A DNA stretch of 64,000 bases from Thiohalocapsa marina (lineage in GTDB: Bacteria > Pseudomonadota > Gammaproteobacteria > Chromatiales > Chromatiaceae), in contig NZ_VWXX01000004.1 of the NCBI RefSeq assembly GCF_008632335.1, forward strand, positions 1-64,000, in the 5' to 3' direction. Of this stretch, positions 1 to 8,911 are shown piece after piece. Numbering within the stretch: position 1 is the first letter of the stretch; each line of letters begins with the position of its first letter. A program made the position numbers and the translations under genes. The notes under the pieces are model-generated. The model made no database searches. It was not told the origin of the DNA and was given only the letters and a program-made list of their open reading frames with translations.

Positions 1-15
1 CGCCACAGGCCACAA

Positions 16-45
16 CGGCGGATGCGCTTCGCTTATCCGCCCTAC
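16..45. repeat. Palindromic REP-like element
   Basis: A short dyad with 7-bp arms GGCGGAT (17-23) and ATCCGCC (35-41) around an 11-base centre that itself contains GCGcttCGC, followed by CTACA. The layout resembles dispersed REP-type palindromes of gammaproteobacteria, in which a GGATAAGCG core is flanked by GTAGG. It lies upstream of the lptM promoter, so it probably sits between operons. Only one copy is in this window, so the repeat status rests on resemblance. Confidence 0.5.
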
Positions 46-113
46 AGTGTTCACCTTGTTTTGGGCGCGTTCCTAAGCCAGCCCTGAGCCAGCCGTCCGA
101 TCCCTGGGCGCGC

Positions 114-119
114 TATACT
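114..119 (+). promoter_or_regulatory. Probable -10 box for lptM-lysA-dapF operon
   Basis: TATACT lies about 90 bases before the lptM start, in the only suitable gap upstream of the operon. No good -35 hexamer is visible at 16-18 bp, so an activator may be needed or the call may be wrong. Confidence 0.4.
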
Positions 120-209
120 GTCGTGCAGTCGCGCGCTTCCGGTACGCGATATCGGCAAGACAGCCAGACGCTTCATCCGCGGCCTCGCCGCCCCAACCAG
201 ACCGACGCC

Positions 210-473
210 ATGCACTGCTGGGCCCGTACCCTGTTCTATTCCATCGTTGCCGTCCTCGCCATCGGTCAGATGGTGGTCGCCTGCGGCCAGAAGGGCGACC
301 TCTACCTGCCAGAACGCCCGCCCGCCACGCAGGCGGACGCCAGCCAGTCTCGCACTGGCCAGGCCGACACCCCCGTGCCGGCGCCGGACGCCAGCGGCGA
401 CGCCCTCGAGGCCCTGGACGATGTGCCGTCCACCAACCTGCCGATGCTGCCGACGGACGCGGCAGGCCTGTAG
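210..473 (+). CDS. lptM: LptM/YifL-type small outer-membrane lipoprotein
   Basis: An 87-residue protein with a hydrophobic N-terminal helix ending in a lipobox (VVAC followed by GQKGDLYLPE). The CGxKGxLYxP start of the mature protein is the signature of the LptM (YifL) family, which in E. coli helps LptD assembly. The mature tail is Pro/Ala/Asp-rich and disordered. I chose the ATG at 210 because it places the signal peptide at the N terminus; an in-frame ATG at 123 would add about 29 unlikely residues. It directly precedes lysA, the usual gammaproteobacterial arrangement. The residue after the +1 Cys is Gly, compatible with outer-membrane sorting. Confidence 0.85.
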   Translation: MHCWARTLFYSIVAVLAIGQMVVACGQKGDLYLPERPPATQADASQSRTGQADTPVPAPDASGDALEALDDVPSTNLPMLPTDAAGL

Positions 474-484
474 CGGATAGCGCC

Positions 485-1732
485 ATGGATCACTTCAACT
501 ACCGCGGCGACACACTGTACGCCGAGGATGTGCCCGTCGCGGACATCGCCGAGCGCTTCGGCACCCCCTGCTACATCTACTCCCGCGCCACCCTGGAGCG
601 CCACTGGCACGCCTTCGACCACGCCTTCCGCGGGCGGCCGCATCTCATCGGCTTCGCCGTCAAGGCCAACTCCAACCTGGCCGTGCTCGACGTGCTGGCC
701 CGGCTGGGCTCCGGCTTCGACATCGTCTCGGTGGGCGAGCTTGAGCGCGTGATCAGCGCTGGCGGCGATCCGGGCCGCATCATCTTCTCCGGCGTCGGCA
801 AGCGCGCCGACGAGATCCGCCGCGCCCTGACGGTGGGCATCCGCTGCTTCAACGTGGAGTCCGAGCCCGAGCTGGAGCGCATCGCCCGCATTGCCGCCGA
901 GGCCGGCGTGCAGGCGCCGGTGTCACTGCGGGTCAACCCGGACGTGGACGCCCGCTCGCATCCCTACATCTCCACCGGCCTGCGCGAGAACAAGTTCGGC
1001 ATCGACATCCATGCCGCAGAGGCCGTGTACCGGCGCGCGGCGTCGCTGCCGCAGATCCGCGTCGCCGGTATCGACTGTCACATCGGCTCGCAACTGACCA
1101 GCCTGTCGCCCTTCCTCGACGCGCTGGAGCGGGTACTGGCCCTGGCGGACCGGCTGCACGCCCAGGGCATCGACATCGGTCACCTCGACCTTGGCGGCGG
1201 ACTCGGCATCCGTTACACCACCGAGCAGCCGCCGGAGCCGGCGGACTATGCCGAGGCACTGGAACACCGCCTGGCGGACCGGCCGTACGAGATCATCCTG
1301 GAGCCCGGCCGCGCCATCGCCGGCAATGCCGGCATCCTGCTGACGCGGGTGGAATACCTGAAGCCCACGGCAACGCACCACTTCGCCATCGTCGATGCGG
1401 CCATGAACGACCTGCTACGTCCGGCGCTGTACCAGGCGGAGCAGGAGATCGTGCCGGCGCGGCGCGACAGCGGCGGCGAGTCGCGGGACTGGGACATCGT
1501 CGGCCCGGTCTGCGAGACCGGCGACTTCCTGGGCAAACGGCGACGCCTGACGCTGGCGGAGGGCGACCTGCTGGCCATCCGCTCCAGCGGCGCCTACGGC
1601 TTCACCATGAGTTCCAACTACAACAGCCGCCCCCGCGCCGCCGAGGTCATGGTGGACGGCGAGCGCATGCACCTGGTGCGCCGCCGCGAGACTCCGCGAG
1701 AGCTGTTCGCCGACGAGATGGTGCTGCCATGA
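485..1732 (+). CDS. lysA: Diaminopimelate decarboxylase
   Basis: A 415-residue PLP-dependent fold-III decarboxylase converting meso-diaminopimelate to L-lysine, the last step of lysine synthesis. The PLP lysine is in GFAVKANSN near residue 59. A glycine loop (LDLGGGLGIRY), the EPGRAIAGNAG phosphate-binding segment and the CETGDFLGK active-site motif near the C terminus are all present. Length is normal for the family. The gene starts 11 bases after lptM ends. Its stop overlaps the ATG of a 48-codon gene, which in turn overlaps dapF, so the cluster is probably translationally coupled. Confidence 0.96.
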   Translation: MDHFNYRGDTLYAEDVPVADIAERFGTPCYIYSRATLERHWHAFDHAFRGRPHLIGFAVKANSNLAVLDVLARLGSGFDIVSVGELERVISAGGDPGRIIFSGVGKRADEIRRALTVGIRCFNVESEPELERIARIAAEAGVQAPVSLRVNPDVDARSHPYISTGLRENKFGIDIHAAEAVYRRAASLPQIRVAGIDCHIGSQLTSLSPFLDALERVLALADRLHAQGIDIGHLDLGGGLGIRYTTEQPPEPADYAEALEHRLADRPYEIILEPGRAIAGNAGILLTRVEYLKPTATHHFAIVDAAMNDLLRPALYQAEQEIVPARRDSGGESRDWDIVGPVCETGDFLGKRRRLTLAEGDLLAIRSSGAYGFTMSSNYNSRPRAAEVMVDGERMHLVRRRETPRELFADEMVLP

Positions 1733-1875
1733 AACGCGACTTTCTCAACCCGCTGCATGCCGCCTTCGAACCCGCCAAGCTCCAGGCCCAGCTGCATAAC
1801 GCGGGCCTGGACGACCGGCTCGGCGTCAACCTGGTCAGCGACCGCCATGTCGCGGTCCGAGGAGGGCTCCACTGA
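1729..1875 (+). CDS. 48-residue protein of unknown function between lysA and dapF
   Basis: I do not recognise a family. The frame runs from an ATG that overlaps the lysA stop (ATGA) to a TGA that overlaps the dapF ATG (TGATG). It encodes 48 residues starting [18 protein letters not shown] and ending [12 protein letters not shown]. Codon third positions are mostly G or C, as in the flanking genes. The product is soluble, mixed charged, with a predicted helix ([14 protein letters not shown]) followed by a beta-like [13 protein letters not shown] tail. The purine-rich GGAGG that would serve dapF lies inside the last codons. Overlap at both ends argues for a real coupled gene, possibly acting on lysine or diaminopimelate synthesis. 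Alternatively it only carries ribosomes into dapF. Confidence 0.65.
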   Translation: MKRDFLNPLHAAFEPAKLQAQLHNAGLDDRLGVNLVSDRHVAVRGGLH

Positions 1876-2705
1876 TGCGGCTGCACTTCACCAAGATGCA
1901 CGGCCTGGGCAACGACTTCGTGGTCATCGATGCCATCTCCCAGCGCCTGGACATGACCCCGGAGCTCAGCCGCCGGCTGGCGGACCGCCGCTTCGGCATC
2001 GGCTGCGACCAGGTGCTGCTGGTGGAGGCCGCCCGCCTGCCGGGCACGGAGTTCCATTACCGCATCTTCAACGCCGACGGCTCCGAGGTGGAACAATGCG
2101 GCAACGGCGCGCGCTGTTTCGCCCGCTTCGTCCGTGACCAGGGGCTGACCCGCAGCGACGACATCGCCGTCGGCACGGCGGCCGGCCCGATCCGGCTGAA
2201 AGCGCAGCCGGACGGCCAGATCAGCGTCGACATGGGCGTGCCGCAACTGGACCCGGCGGCGATCCCGTTCCAGGCCCGACGGCGGGCCGCCGCTTACGAC
2301 CTGTGGCAGGGCTGCAGCGCCCTGCGCATCGGTGCGGTGTCCATGGGCAATCCCCATGCGGTGCTGCATGTGGAAGACATCGCGCAGGCGCCGGTGGCGG
2401 AACTCGGGCCCCGAATCGAGTGCGACCCGCGCTTTCCGCGGCGGGTCAATGTCGGCTTCATGCAGATCATCGATGCCGCCCACATCCGGCTGCGGGTGTG
2501 GGAGCGTGGCGTCGGCGAGACCCTGGCCTGCGGCACCGGGGCCTGCGCCGCGGTGGTCATCGGGCGGCTGTGGGGCGAACTGGACGAGGCCGTCGAGGTG
2601 ACATTGCCCGGCGGTGCCTTGCAGATCCAGTGGGCCGGCGAGGGCGCGTCGGTGACCATGACCGGCCCCGCCGCCCGTGTCTTCGAAGGAGACATCGAGC
2701 TGTGA
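1875..2705 (+). CDS. dapF: Diaminopimelate epimerase
   Basis: A 276-residue cofactor-independent racemase interconverting LL- and meso-diaminopimelate for lysine and peptidoglycan synthesis. Both catalytic cysteines are visible: [13 protein letters not shown] near residue 75 and [12 protein letters not shown] near residue 220. The N-terminal [15 protein letters not shown] motif is canonical. A strong GGAGG lies 10 bases upstream, within the preceding 48-codon gene. The downstream DUF484 gene starts on a GTG overlapping the dapF stop. Confidence 0.97.
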   Translation: MRLHFTKMHGLGNDFVVIDAISQRLDMTPELSRRLADRRFGIGCDQVLLVEAARLPGTEFHYRIFNADGSEVEQCGNGARCFARFVRDQGLTRSDDIAVGTAAGPIRLKAQPDGQISVDMGVPQLDPAAIPFQARRRAAAYDLWQGCSALRIGAVSMGNPHAVLHVEDIAQAPVAELGPRIECDPRFPRRVNVGFMQIIDAAHIRLRVWERGVGETLACGTGACAAVVIGRLWGELDEAVEVTLPGGALQIQWAGEGASVTMTGPAARVFEGDIEL

Positions 2706-3442
2706 GCGCCTCCCCGGAGGCCGGTCCCGTGGTCGACGCGCTGCAGGATCAGGCGGTGGCGGACTATCTGCGCCAGCACCCGGATTTTCTGCAGCGCCAC
2801 CCGGACGTGCTGGCCGCGCTGTCCCTGGTCCACGGCGTCGATGGCGCGGTATCGCTGCTCGAGCGTCAGGTGCGGGTGCTGCGGGAGCAGCTCAGCGCGG
2901 AACAGGCCCGGCTCGACCAGCTGGTGGCCCGCGCCCACGACAACCAGCGGCTGGCCAACCGGCTGCACGAGCTCACCCTCAGGCTCATTCTTGCCCGCGA
3001 CCTGCCCCAGGCCCATGCCGCGCTGGAGGAGTCCCTGCGGGCGGAGTTCAGCGCCGACGCTGTGGTGTTGAAGCTGTTTCCAGTGGATCTCGCGCAACAT
3101 GCCGGCGACCCGCTGGTCAGCGCCTTTCTCGACTTCATCGACCAGGACCGCTGCCTGTGCGGACCGCTGCAGGGGCCGCAGTTCGAGCAGCTGTTCGGCG
3201 ATGCGCCCGCCCCCATCCAGTCCGCCGCGCTGATCCCCCTCAGGGGGCGCGGCCAGAGCGGCGTGCTCGCCATCGGCAGCCGCGACCCGGCGCATTTCAG
3301 CCACGACATGGGCACTGACTTGCTGGAGCGCCTGGGCGCCATCGCCAGTGCCCGGCTGGCGGCTTTGGTCGAGGACGACACCGGAACCCGGGGCGGGCCG
3401 GAGACGCAACCGGCGGTGGCGCCCGGGGCCGCAGACAACTAG
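2702..3442 (+). CDS. DUF484 family protein
   Basis: A 246-residue protein read from a GTG that overlaps the dapF stop by four bases (GTGA). The N terminus has the DUF484 signature [19 protein letters not shown] and then a coiled-coil stretch ([25 protein letters not shown]). The C-terminal part is GAF-like ([26 protein letters not shown]). DUF484 genes sit between dapF and xerC in many gammaproteobacteria (yigA in E. coli), but their function is not established. The tail after about residue 220 is Gly/Pro-rich and probably disordered. Confidence 0.88.
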   Translation: MSASPEAGPVVDALQDQAVADYLRQHPDFLQRHPDVLAALSLVHGVDGAVSLLERQVRVLREQLSAEQARLDQLVARAHDNQRLANRLHELTLRLILARDLPQAHAALEESLRAEFSADAVVLKLFPVDLAQHAGDPLVSAFLDFIDQDRCLCGPLQGPQFEQLFGDAPAPIQSAALIPLRGRGQSGVLAIGSRDPAHFSHDMGTDLLERLGAIASARLAALVEDDTGTRGGPETQPAVAPGAADN

Positions 3443-3451
3443 ACCCGCGTC

Positions 3452-4417
3452 ATGGACAGCTCCCCCCCATGCCCCGAAACCGCCAGCGCAGCGCAAGCTG
3501 ACCCGGCGCTGGAGGCGTTCTTGCGCCACATCGCCCACGAGCGGCGCCTGTCGCCCCACACCGTCAGCAATTACCGCCGCGATCTGCAACGCCTGCTGGC
3601 CTGGCGGCGGGACCAGCGCATCGCCGACTGGACCGACCTGCGGGACGGCGACCTGCGCCGCTACATCGCCTGGCGGCATCGCCGCGGCATCGGCGGCCGC
3701 ACCCTGAGCCGGGAGCTGTCGGCGCTGCGCCGGTTGTTCGACTACCTGCAACGCGAGGGGCAGGCGCGGCAGAATCCCGCCCGCGGGGTGCGCCCGCCGA
3801 AGAGCCCGCGACCGCTGCCCGACACCCTGGATGCCGACCGGCTCAGCGCCCTGCTCGACGCCGACGCCGCCCAGGGGGCGGAGACCGACCCGCTGGGGTT
3901 GCGGGATACCGCCATGGTGGAGCTGTTCTACTCGTCCGGGCTGCGCCTGGCGGAACTGGCGGCGGTCGACCTGCACCAGGTGCAGGGTCTGGATCCCGCC
4001 GACGCCACGCTGACCGTCATCGGCAAGGGGGCCAAGACACGGCGCGTGCCGGTGGGCTCGGCGGCACTGTCGGCCATCCGCGCCTGGATGCAGGTCCGCG
4101 GCCTGCTGGCGTCGGACGATGAGCCGGCCCTGTTCGTCAGCCAGCGGGGCCGACGCATCCACCCGCGCACGGTGCAGCAACGCCTCGCGCGCTGGGCCCG
4201 GGTCCGCGGCGCCACGGATCACCTGCATCCGCACCAGTTGCGGCATTCCTTTGCCAGCCACCTGCTGGAGTCCTCCGGCGATCTGCGGGCGGTGCAGGAG
4301 CTGCTGGGGCACAATGACATCAGCACCACCCAGATCTACACCCATCTGGACTTCCAGCACCTGGCCCAGGTCTACGACCAGACCCATCCACGCGCCCAGC
4401 GCAAGCGCAAGGAGTGA
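3452..4417 (+). CDS. xerC: Tyrosine recombinase XerC
   Basis: A 321-residue site-specific recombinase that with XerD resolves chromosome dimers at dif. The N-terminal SAM-like domain covers about residues 20-110. The catalytic set is complete: Arg in SGLRLAEL, Lys in [10 protein letters not shown], HxxR in [12 protein letters not shown], His in LLGHNDIST and the nucleophile Tyr in TQIYTHL. The position after DUF484 is the conserved one. It starts 9 bases after the DUF484 stop. Confidence 0.96.
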   Translation: MDSSPPCPETASAAQADPALEAFLRHIAHERRLSPHTVSNYRRDLQRLLAWRRDQRIADWTDLRDGDLRRYIAWRHRRGIGGRTLSRELSALRRLFDYLQREGQARQNPARGVRPPKSPRPLPDTLDADRLSALLDADAAQGAETDPLGLRDTAMVELFYSSGLRLAELAAVDLHQVQGLDPADATLTVIGKGAKTRRVPVGSAALSAIRAWMQVRGLLASDDEPALFVSQRGRRIHPRTVQQRLARWARVRGATDHLHPHQLRHSFASHLLESSGDLRAVQELLGHNDISTTQIYTHLDFQHLAQVYDQTHPRAQRKRKE

Positions 4418-4424
4418 CAGGCAG

Positions 4425-4682
4425 ATGCCCGGTGCCGGACAAAGACAACGCAAACAGGTCACGCTCTACAGCGCACCGTCCTGCGCCCACTGTCGCCGCG
4501 CCAAGGCCTTCATGCGCGCCCGCGGCATCGCGTTTCGCGAGCTGGACGTCAGCCGCAGCAGCCGTGCGCGCAAGGAGCTGGAGCGCATGGGCGCCCGCGG
4601 CGTGCCGGTGATCCTGATCGGCGGCGAGCGCCTGGAGGGCTTCTCGGAGCAGCGCTTCCTGCGGCTGTACGGCGCCGGCTAG
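4425..4682 (+). CDS. Glutaredoxin-like protein
   Basis: An 85-residue thioredoxin-fold protein with a dithiol CAHC active site in TLYSAPSCAHCRRAKAF, a cis-proline in the GVPVILIGG strand and the GF motif in LEGFSE. It resembles class I glutaredoxins or NrdH-like redoxins that reduce disulfides or glutathione adducts. It begins 7 bases after xerC and is probably cotranscribed with it. The N terminus has a basic extension (MPGAGQRQRKQ), so a later start cannot be excluded. Confidence 0.85.
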   Translation: MPGAGQRQRKQVTLYSAPSCAHCRRAKAFMRARGIAFRELDVSRSSRARKELERMGARGVPVILIGGERLEGFSEQRFLRLYGAG

Positions 4683-4685
4683 GGA

Positions 4686-5645
4686 CTAGTGGCCGCGCGC
4701 GCGCCGCTGCAGCCAGACCTCCAGCCCCTGGGCATTCAGCTCCAGGTCCACCTGCAGCAGGTCGAGCATCTCGGCCTCGGACAGATCGCAGCCGTGGCGA
4801 CGCGCGTCCGCCAGCAGCAGATCGGTAACCGCCTGCTTGATGCGCGCCTTGCGGCCCTCCGTTTGCGCCTCCTCGGCCAGGGCGATGGCGGCCAGATCGC
4901 GGATGCTCTGCCGCAGGCCGTCCACCAGGCGCTCGGGGGCGTCGACCCGGCAGTAATGGGTCAGGAACATGGCCTCGGGGGCATAGGCCATCATCCGCTC
5001 CAGGCTGTTCAGCCAGACCTCCGGGTCGAAGGCCACCGGCGTGGTGGGTGCAAACAGCCAAGGCCCGGCGGCGGTGTCAAAGGCGCGGTAGGAGATACCG
5101 AAGGTGTCGCCGGTGAACATGCCGCGGCTGCCCGCGTCGAAGATGCAGCCGTGGTGGTTGGCGTGCCCGGGCGTGTCGATGAAGGTCAGGCCCCGCCCGG
5201 CGAGGTCGAAGCGCTGGCCGTCCTCGGCCACCACCACGCGCTCCTCGGGCACCGGCGTCAACGCACCGAAGGAGCGCGCGAACTCCGCCTCGCCGTAGAC
5301 TGCGGTGGCCCCGGCGGTCAGTCGGGCCGGGTCGATCAGGTGCGGCGCCCCCTTGGCATGGGCCACCAGCGTGGCGTTCGGGCAGGCGGCCATCAGCGCC
5401 CCGGCGCCGCCGGCGTGGTCCAGGTGCACATGCGTGGGGATGACGTAGTCTACATGGCCCGGCGTCAGGCCCAGCGCGTCGATGACACCGAGCAGGCTGG
5501 GCACGGTATTGGTGGGGCCGGTATCGACAAAGGCCAGCCGGTCACCGGAGCGGACCAGGTAACAGGCGGCGAGCCCGGTGCGGTAGAGCCCGGTCTCGAT
5601 GCAATGGACGCCGTCGGCGACGACTTGGTAAGGGGCAGCAGACAT
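4686..5645 (-). CDS. Metallo-beta-lactamase-fold hydrolase
   Basis: A 319-residue MBL-fold protein. The metal site is complete: THVHLDHAGG (HxHxDH), a His in DTPGHANHHG, the Asp in FTGDTFGI and a His in LTHYCR. A C-terminal helical extension of about 90 residues follows the core. The substrate is unknown; this subgroup includes glyoxalase II-like and lactonase-like hydrolases. I chose the ATG at 5645 (MSAAPYQVV); the in-frame ATG at 5738 would add residues drawn from the repeat-bearing gap. It converges on the glutaredoxin gene with a 3-base gap. Confidence 0.88.
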   Translation of the reverse strand: MSAAPYQVVADGVHCIETGLYRTGLAACYLVRSGDRLAFVDTGPTNTVPSLLGVIDALGLTPGHVDYVIPTHVHLDHAGGAGALMAACPNATLVAHAKGAPHLIDPARLTAGATAVYGEAEFARSFGALTPVPEERVVVAEDGQRFDLAGRGLTFIDTPGHANHHGCIFDAGSRGMFTGDTFGISYRAFDTAAGPWLFAPTTPVAFDPEVWLNSLERMMAYAPEAMFLTHYCRVDAPERLVDGLRQSIRDLAAIALAEEAQTEGRKARIKQAVTDLLLADARRHGCDLSEAEMLDLLQVDLELNAQGLEVWLQRRARGH

Positions 5646-5968
5646 GGTGATCGGGGTCCGTTGAACTGAAGGGCCGGCATCTATACCGCAGCCGGCAAGC
5701 GCCTCGCAAGCCGAAGCCGCGGCGATCAGCATTTTCAAATTTGCCGCTTTGCCGCAGCTCGATTAACCGCAGAGCCACAGAGAACGCAAAGCGCACGCAG
5801 AGAAGCTGACGAAAATGCTGACTGGTCTCTGCGTTCTCTGGGCCTCTGCGGTTTGAATTTGGAACTGCTGTGCGGCGACGGGATTCGGGTCCGGGACGGG
5901 CCGGGACTGCGTAAGCAGCGGCTAAGGGCGTAGAATGGGGGTCCGACAATCAAGCTCACGGGTACGCG
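5646..5968. other. Intergenic region between divergent hydrolase and hslV
   Basis: 323 bases without a convincing gene. It contains the inverted repeat described separately (5765-5853). It should also hold the promoters of the flanking divergent genes. TAGAAT at 5931-5936 could be a -10 for hslV, but I see no clear sigma-70 or heat-shock -35 box. Confidence 0.6.
5765..5853. repeat. Inverted repeat, MITE-like palindromic element
   Basis: Two 24-base arms (5765-5788 and 5830-5853) match as inverted copies with two mismatches, separated by 41 bases. Both are built of the CAGAGAACGCA / CCGCAGAG words. Similar cgcagag-rich palindromes are scattered in intergenic regions of several proteobacteria. 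The element is AT-richer than its surroundings. No target-site duplication is clear, and no transposase is near. Confidence 0.7.
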
Positions 5969-6511
5969 ATGGAACAGTTTCACGGCACCACCATCCTCTC
6001 CGTCCGCCGCAACGGCGCAGTGGTCATCGGCGGCGACGGCCAGGTGTCCCTCGGCCAGACGGTGATGAAGGGCAATGCGCGCAAGGTGCGGCGCCTGTAC
6101 CAGGGGCGAGTCATCGCCGGCTTTGCCGGCGCCACCGCGGACGCCTTCACGCTGTTCGAGCGCTTCGAGGCCAAGCTGGAGAAGCACCAGGGCCATCTCA
6201 CCCGCAGTGCCGTGGAACTGGCCAAGGACTGGCGTACCGACCGCATGTTGCGCCGGCTGGAGGCCATGCTCTGCGTCGCCGACCATGAGGCCTCATTGAT
6301 CATCTCCGGCACCGGCGACGTGCTGGAGCCCGAGCGCGATCTCATGGCCATCGGCTCCGGCGGCGCCTTCGCCCAGTCCGCAGCGCGCGCGCTGCTGGAG
6401 AACACCGAGCTGGGCGCGCGCGACATCGTCGAACGGGCCCTGGGCATCGCCGCGGACATCTGCGTCTACACCAATCACAATCTGGTGATCGAGTCCCTCG
6501 ACGCCGGCTGA
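5969..6511 (+). CDS. hslV: ATP-dependent protease proteolytic subunit HslV
   Basis: A 180-residue N-terminal nucleophile hydrolase forming the double-ring peptidase of the HslUV protease in the cytoplasm. After Met-Glu-Gln-Phe-His-Gly comes the catalytic Thr-Thr pair ([10 protein letters not shown]), so a few residues must be removed. [21 protein letters not shown] and AIGSGG are typical. hslU follows after 50 bases, as expected for an operon. Confidence 0.96.
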   Translation: MEQFHGTTILSVRRNGAVVIGGDGQVSLGQTVMKGNARKVRRLYQGRVIAGFAGATADAFTLFERFEAKLEKHQGHLTRSAVELAKDWRTDRMLRRLEAMLCVADHEASLIISGTGDVLEPERDLMAIGSGGAFAQSAARALLENTELGARDIVERALGIAADICVYTNHNLVIESLDAG

Positions 6512-6561
6512 GCCGGCCGTCCGACCACCAGCCACTCACATTCGACCAGCACAGAGACACC

Positions 6562-7899
6562 ATGTCCGAGATCACCCCCCAGCGCATCGTCGCCGAGCTC
6601 GACAAGCACATCATCGGCCAGCATGCAGCCAAGCGCGCCGTGGCCATCGCCCTGCGCAACCGCTGGCGACGGGCGCAGATCCCCGAGCCCATGCGCTCGG
6701 AGATCACCCCCAAGAACATCCTCATGATCGGCCCCACCGGCGTCGGCAAGACCGAGATCGCCCGTCGGCTGGCACGGCTGGCGGAGGCCCCGTTCCTCAA
6801 GGTGGAGGCCACCAAGTTCACCGAGGTGGGCTATGTCGGCCGGGATGTGGAGTCCATCGTCCGCGATCTGTCGGACATCGCCGTGAAGATGGAGCGCGAG
6901 AAGGAGATGGCGCGCAATGCCGAGCGCGCCGAGGGGGCGGCAGAGGAGCGCATCCTCGACGCCCTGCTGCCGCCGCCGTCCGGCTTCGACGAGGACAGCC
7001 GCGGTGCCGGCGCCTCGTCGGCCACGCGGGAGAAGTTCCGTCAGAAGCTGCGCGCCGGCGAGCTGGACGAGCGCGAGATCGAGGTACAGGTGAGCCAGTC
7101 GCCGCTGGGCGTGGAGATCATGGCCCCCCCGGGCATGGAGGAGATGACCAGCCAGTTGCAGGGCCTGTTCCAGAACCTGGGCTCTGGCCGCAGCAAGCCG
7201 CGCAAGCTGCGCATCCGCGAGGCGCGCAAGGTGCTGCGCGACGAGGAGGCGGCAAAGCTGGTCAACGAGGAGGAAATGAAGCTCCGCGCCATGACCAACG
7301 TGGAGCAGAACGGCATCGTGTTCCTGGACGAGCTCGACAAGGTCACCCGCCGCGCTGAGCACGGCGGCAGCGGCGCGGATGTGTCGCGCGAGGGCGTGCA
7401 GCGCGATCTGCTGCCGCTGGTGGAGGGCAGCACGGTGTCGACCAAGCACGGCATGGTCAAGACCGACCACATTCTGTTCATCGCCTCCGGTGCCTTCCAT
7501 CTGGCCAAGCCATCGGACCTGATCCCGGAACTGCAGGGGCGGCTGCCGATCCGCGTCGAGCTGCAGGCGCTGACCACGGACGATTTCGTGCGCATCCTCA
7601 CCGAGCCGGACGAGTCACTGACCGACCAGTACCGGGCCCTGCTGGCCACCGAAGGGGTCAGGCTGGAGTTCACCGACGACGGCATCCGGCGGCTGGCGGA
7701 GATCGCCTACCAGGTGAACGAGCGCACCGAGAACATCGGCGCCCGGCGCCTGCACACCGTCATGGAGCGGCTGCTGGAAGACGTCTCGTTCAACGCCTCG
7801 GAGCTGGACCGGGTGCCCATCACCATCGACGCCAATTACGTCGACCAGAACCTCGGCCAGCTGGCGGCGGACGAGGATCTGTCGCAGTACATCCTGTAG
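6562..7899 (+). CDS. hslU: HslU ATPase/unfoldase subunit
   Basis: A 445-residue AAA+ (Clp/HSP100) unfoldase that feeds substrates into HslV. Walker A is [15 protein letters not shown] and Walker B VFLDELDK; an intermediate domain occupies about residues 110-240. The sensor and C-terminal helical region ends with DLSQYIL, the C-terminal tail that docks into HslV. Length is normal. Confidence 0.97.
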   Translation: MSEITPQRIVAELDKHIIGQHAAKRAVAIALRNRWRRAQIPEPMRSEITPKNILMIGPTGVGKTEIARRLARLAEAPFLKVEATKFTEVGYVGRDVESIVRDLSDIAVKMEREKEMARNAERAEGAAEERILDALLPPPSGFDEDSRGAGASSATREKFRQKLRAGELDEREIEVQVSQSPLGVEIMAPPGMEEMTSQLQGLFQNLGSGRSKPRKLRIREARKVLRDEEAAKLVNEEEMKLRAMTNVEQNGIVFLDELDKVTRRAEHGGSGADVSREGVQRDLLPLVEGSTVSTKHGMVKTDHILFIASGAFHLAKPSDLIPELQGRLPIRVELQALTTDDFVRILTEPDESLTDQYRALLATEGVRLEFTDDGIRRLAEIAYQVNERTENIGARRLHTVMERLLEDVSFNASELDRVPITIDANYVDQNLGQLAADEDLSQYIL

Positions 7900-7902
7900 G
7901 CC

Positions 7903-7931
7903 GGTGCCGCCTGGTTCAGCCGGGCGGCACC
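7903..7931. terminator. Hairpin between convergent hslU and DUF6489 gene
   Basis: Perfect 9-bp arms GGTGCCGCC (7903-7911) and GGCGGCACC (7923-7931) enclose an 11-base loop. The hairpin sits in the 40-base gap where two genes converge, the usual place for a bidirectional terminator. There is no T-run on either side, so factor-independent termination is uncertain. Confidence 0.4.
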
Positions 7932-7939
7932 GGGCGGCC

Positions 7940-8191
7940 TCAGTCGCCGGCGGACTTCTTCGCCCCGCCGCCGAGGCCCGCGGTCATCAGCTTCTGGATC
8001 ATCTCCATGCCCGCCAGGCTGCTGCTCAGGTAGGGCTGGAACAGCTTGAGCGGGTCATACCCCTCGACGCCCTGATTCATACGCTCGCGAATGTCGTCCA
8101 TCAGCTGACGCTGGAAGGCCTCCACGTCCGGCAGCCCCATGAGCTTGCGCATCTCGTCCGGCGTGATGTCGATGTCGATCCTGATGTTCAT
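7940..8191 (-). CDS. DUF6489 family small protein
   Basis: An 83-residue acidic protein beginning MNIRIDIDITPDEMRKLMGLPDVEAFQ and ending in a Gly/Lys-rich tail. The N-terminal beta strand, the EMRxLMGLPD helix and the later LFQPYL / MEMIQKLM segment match my recollection of the DUF6489 family, found in several proteobacteria and of unknown function. It is small, soluble and without a signal peptide. It lies downstream of the unknown gene at 8273-8755 on the same strand and may be cotranscribed. Confidence 0.75.
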   Translation of the reverse strand: MNIRIDIDITPDEMRKLMGLPDVEAFQRQLMDDIRERMNQGVEGYDPLKLFQPYLSSSLAGMEMIQKLMTAGLGGGAKKSAGD

Positions 8192-8272
8192 GCAGTCCGC
8201 CTCCGGTAGGTTATGGGTCGTAGGCTGTGTTTTTCTTCGGAATTTTGCGGCATGGGTGCCGGCGGGTTAGCG

Positions 8273-8755
8273 TCAGTGCCGGCTGGCCCGGGGCGGCAGT
8301 TCCCGCGGCATCGGCTCCTCCACGACCAGGCCGCGGCGCACCCGCCGGCCCAGCAGGATGCAGGCGCGCTCGAACGCGCGCTCGGCCTCGCGCGCGTGCC
8401 ACTCCCAGTCCAGCGGCGCCGAGCTGGCCCGCAGCGAGTAATGCGCGGTGGTCACGACCCGGCCGATGCGGACCTCCAGGGTCCAGTCGTGCCAGATCTG
8501 ATCCGCCTCGTCCTCGTCGGCAAATTCCTGCTCCACCAGGCGCACGGCGTTGTTGCCGGCGTCGTCCATCACCACCAGTTGCGACAGCACCGCGGTCTCG
8601 TCGATGCAGCTCTCCCAGCCGGTGTGCACGGCGGAGGCGTTGCCCATCAGCGCATGCACGATGAGTTCGGGCGTGAGCTTCAGCGTCAGCGGCATGTCCC
8701 AGTCCGGATCGGTTGCGTCGTCGGCAAATCCACTGAGCGCGATATCGTCGGTCAT
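8273..8755 (-). CDS. Hypothetical 160-residue acidic protein
   Basis: I recognise no family. The protein has an acidic N-terminal third, a central beta-like region (WHDWTLEVRIGRVVTTAHYSLRAS) and a C-terminal Arg-rich helix (REAERAFERACILLGRRVRRGLVVEE). No membrane segments, signal or metal motifs are visible. Codon use matches neighbouring genes, and the competing frame at 8211-8765 is Arg/Gly/Ala-rich and looks like a shadow. It precedes the DUF6489 gene on the same strand. Confidence 0.65.
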   Translation of the reverse strand: MTDDIALSGFADDATDPDWDMPLTLKLTPELIVHALMGNASAVHTGWESCIDETAVLSQLVVMDDAGNNAVRLVEQEFADEDEADQIWHDWTLEVRIGRVVTTAHYSLRASSAPLDWEWHAREAERAFERACILLGRRVRRGLVVEEPMPRELPPRASRH

Positions 8756-8867
8756 GATGCGGCAAACGGCCTCGATGGTTAATCTTTGTGCGTCAGGCTT
8801 CTGCCTAGCTTACCCTCTCGCCTTGCCCCGAGGAACCATGACATCCATATTAGGCGTCAGCAACCGA

Positions 8868-8911
8868 CTCACAGGCATCTCCTAATGCAGGCTCACAGGC
8901 ATCTCCGATGA
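8868..8911 (+). promoter_or_regulatory. 15-bp direct repeat and possible 8-codon upstream frame before the phosphoesterase
   Basis: CTCACAGGCATCTCC occurs at 8868-8882 and again at 8892-8906, immediately before the phosphoesterase start. Inside, ATG at 8885 opens an 8-codon frame (MQAHRHLR) whose TGA overlaps the downstream ATG (ATGA at 8908-8911). This could couple translation, or be a chance result of a small local duplication. No better Shine-Dalgarno sequence is visible for the downstream gene. Confidence 0.35.

Noticed and set aside
2294-4462. A 722-codon minus-strand frame opposite dapF, DUF484 and xerC
   Set aside because: It is antisense to three well-supported genes and is Ala/Gly/Arg/Gln-rich without motifs, as expected of shadows in GC-rich DNA.
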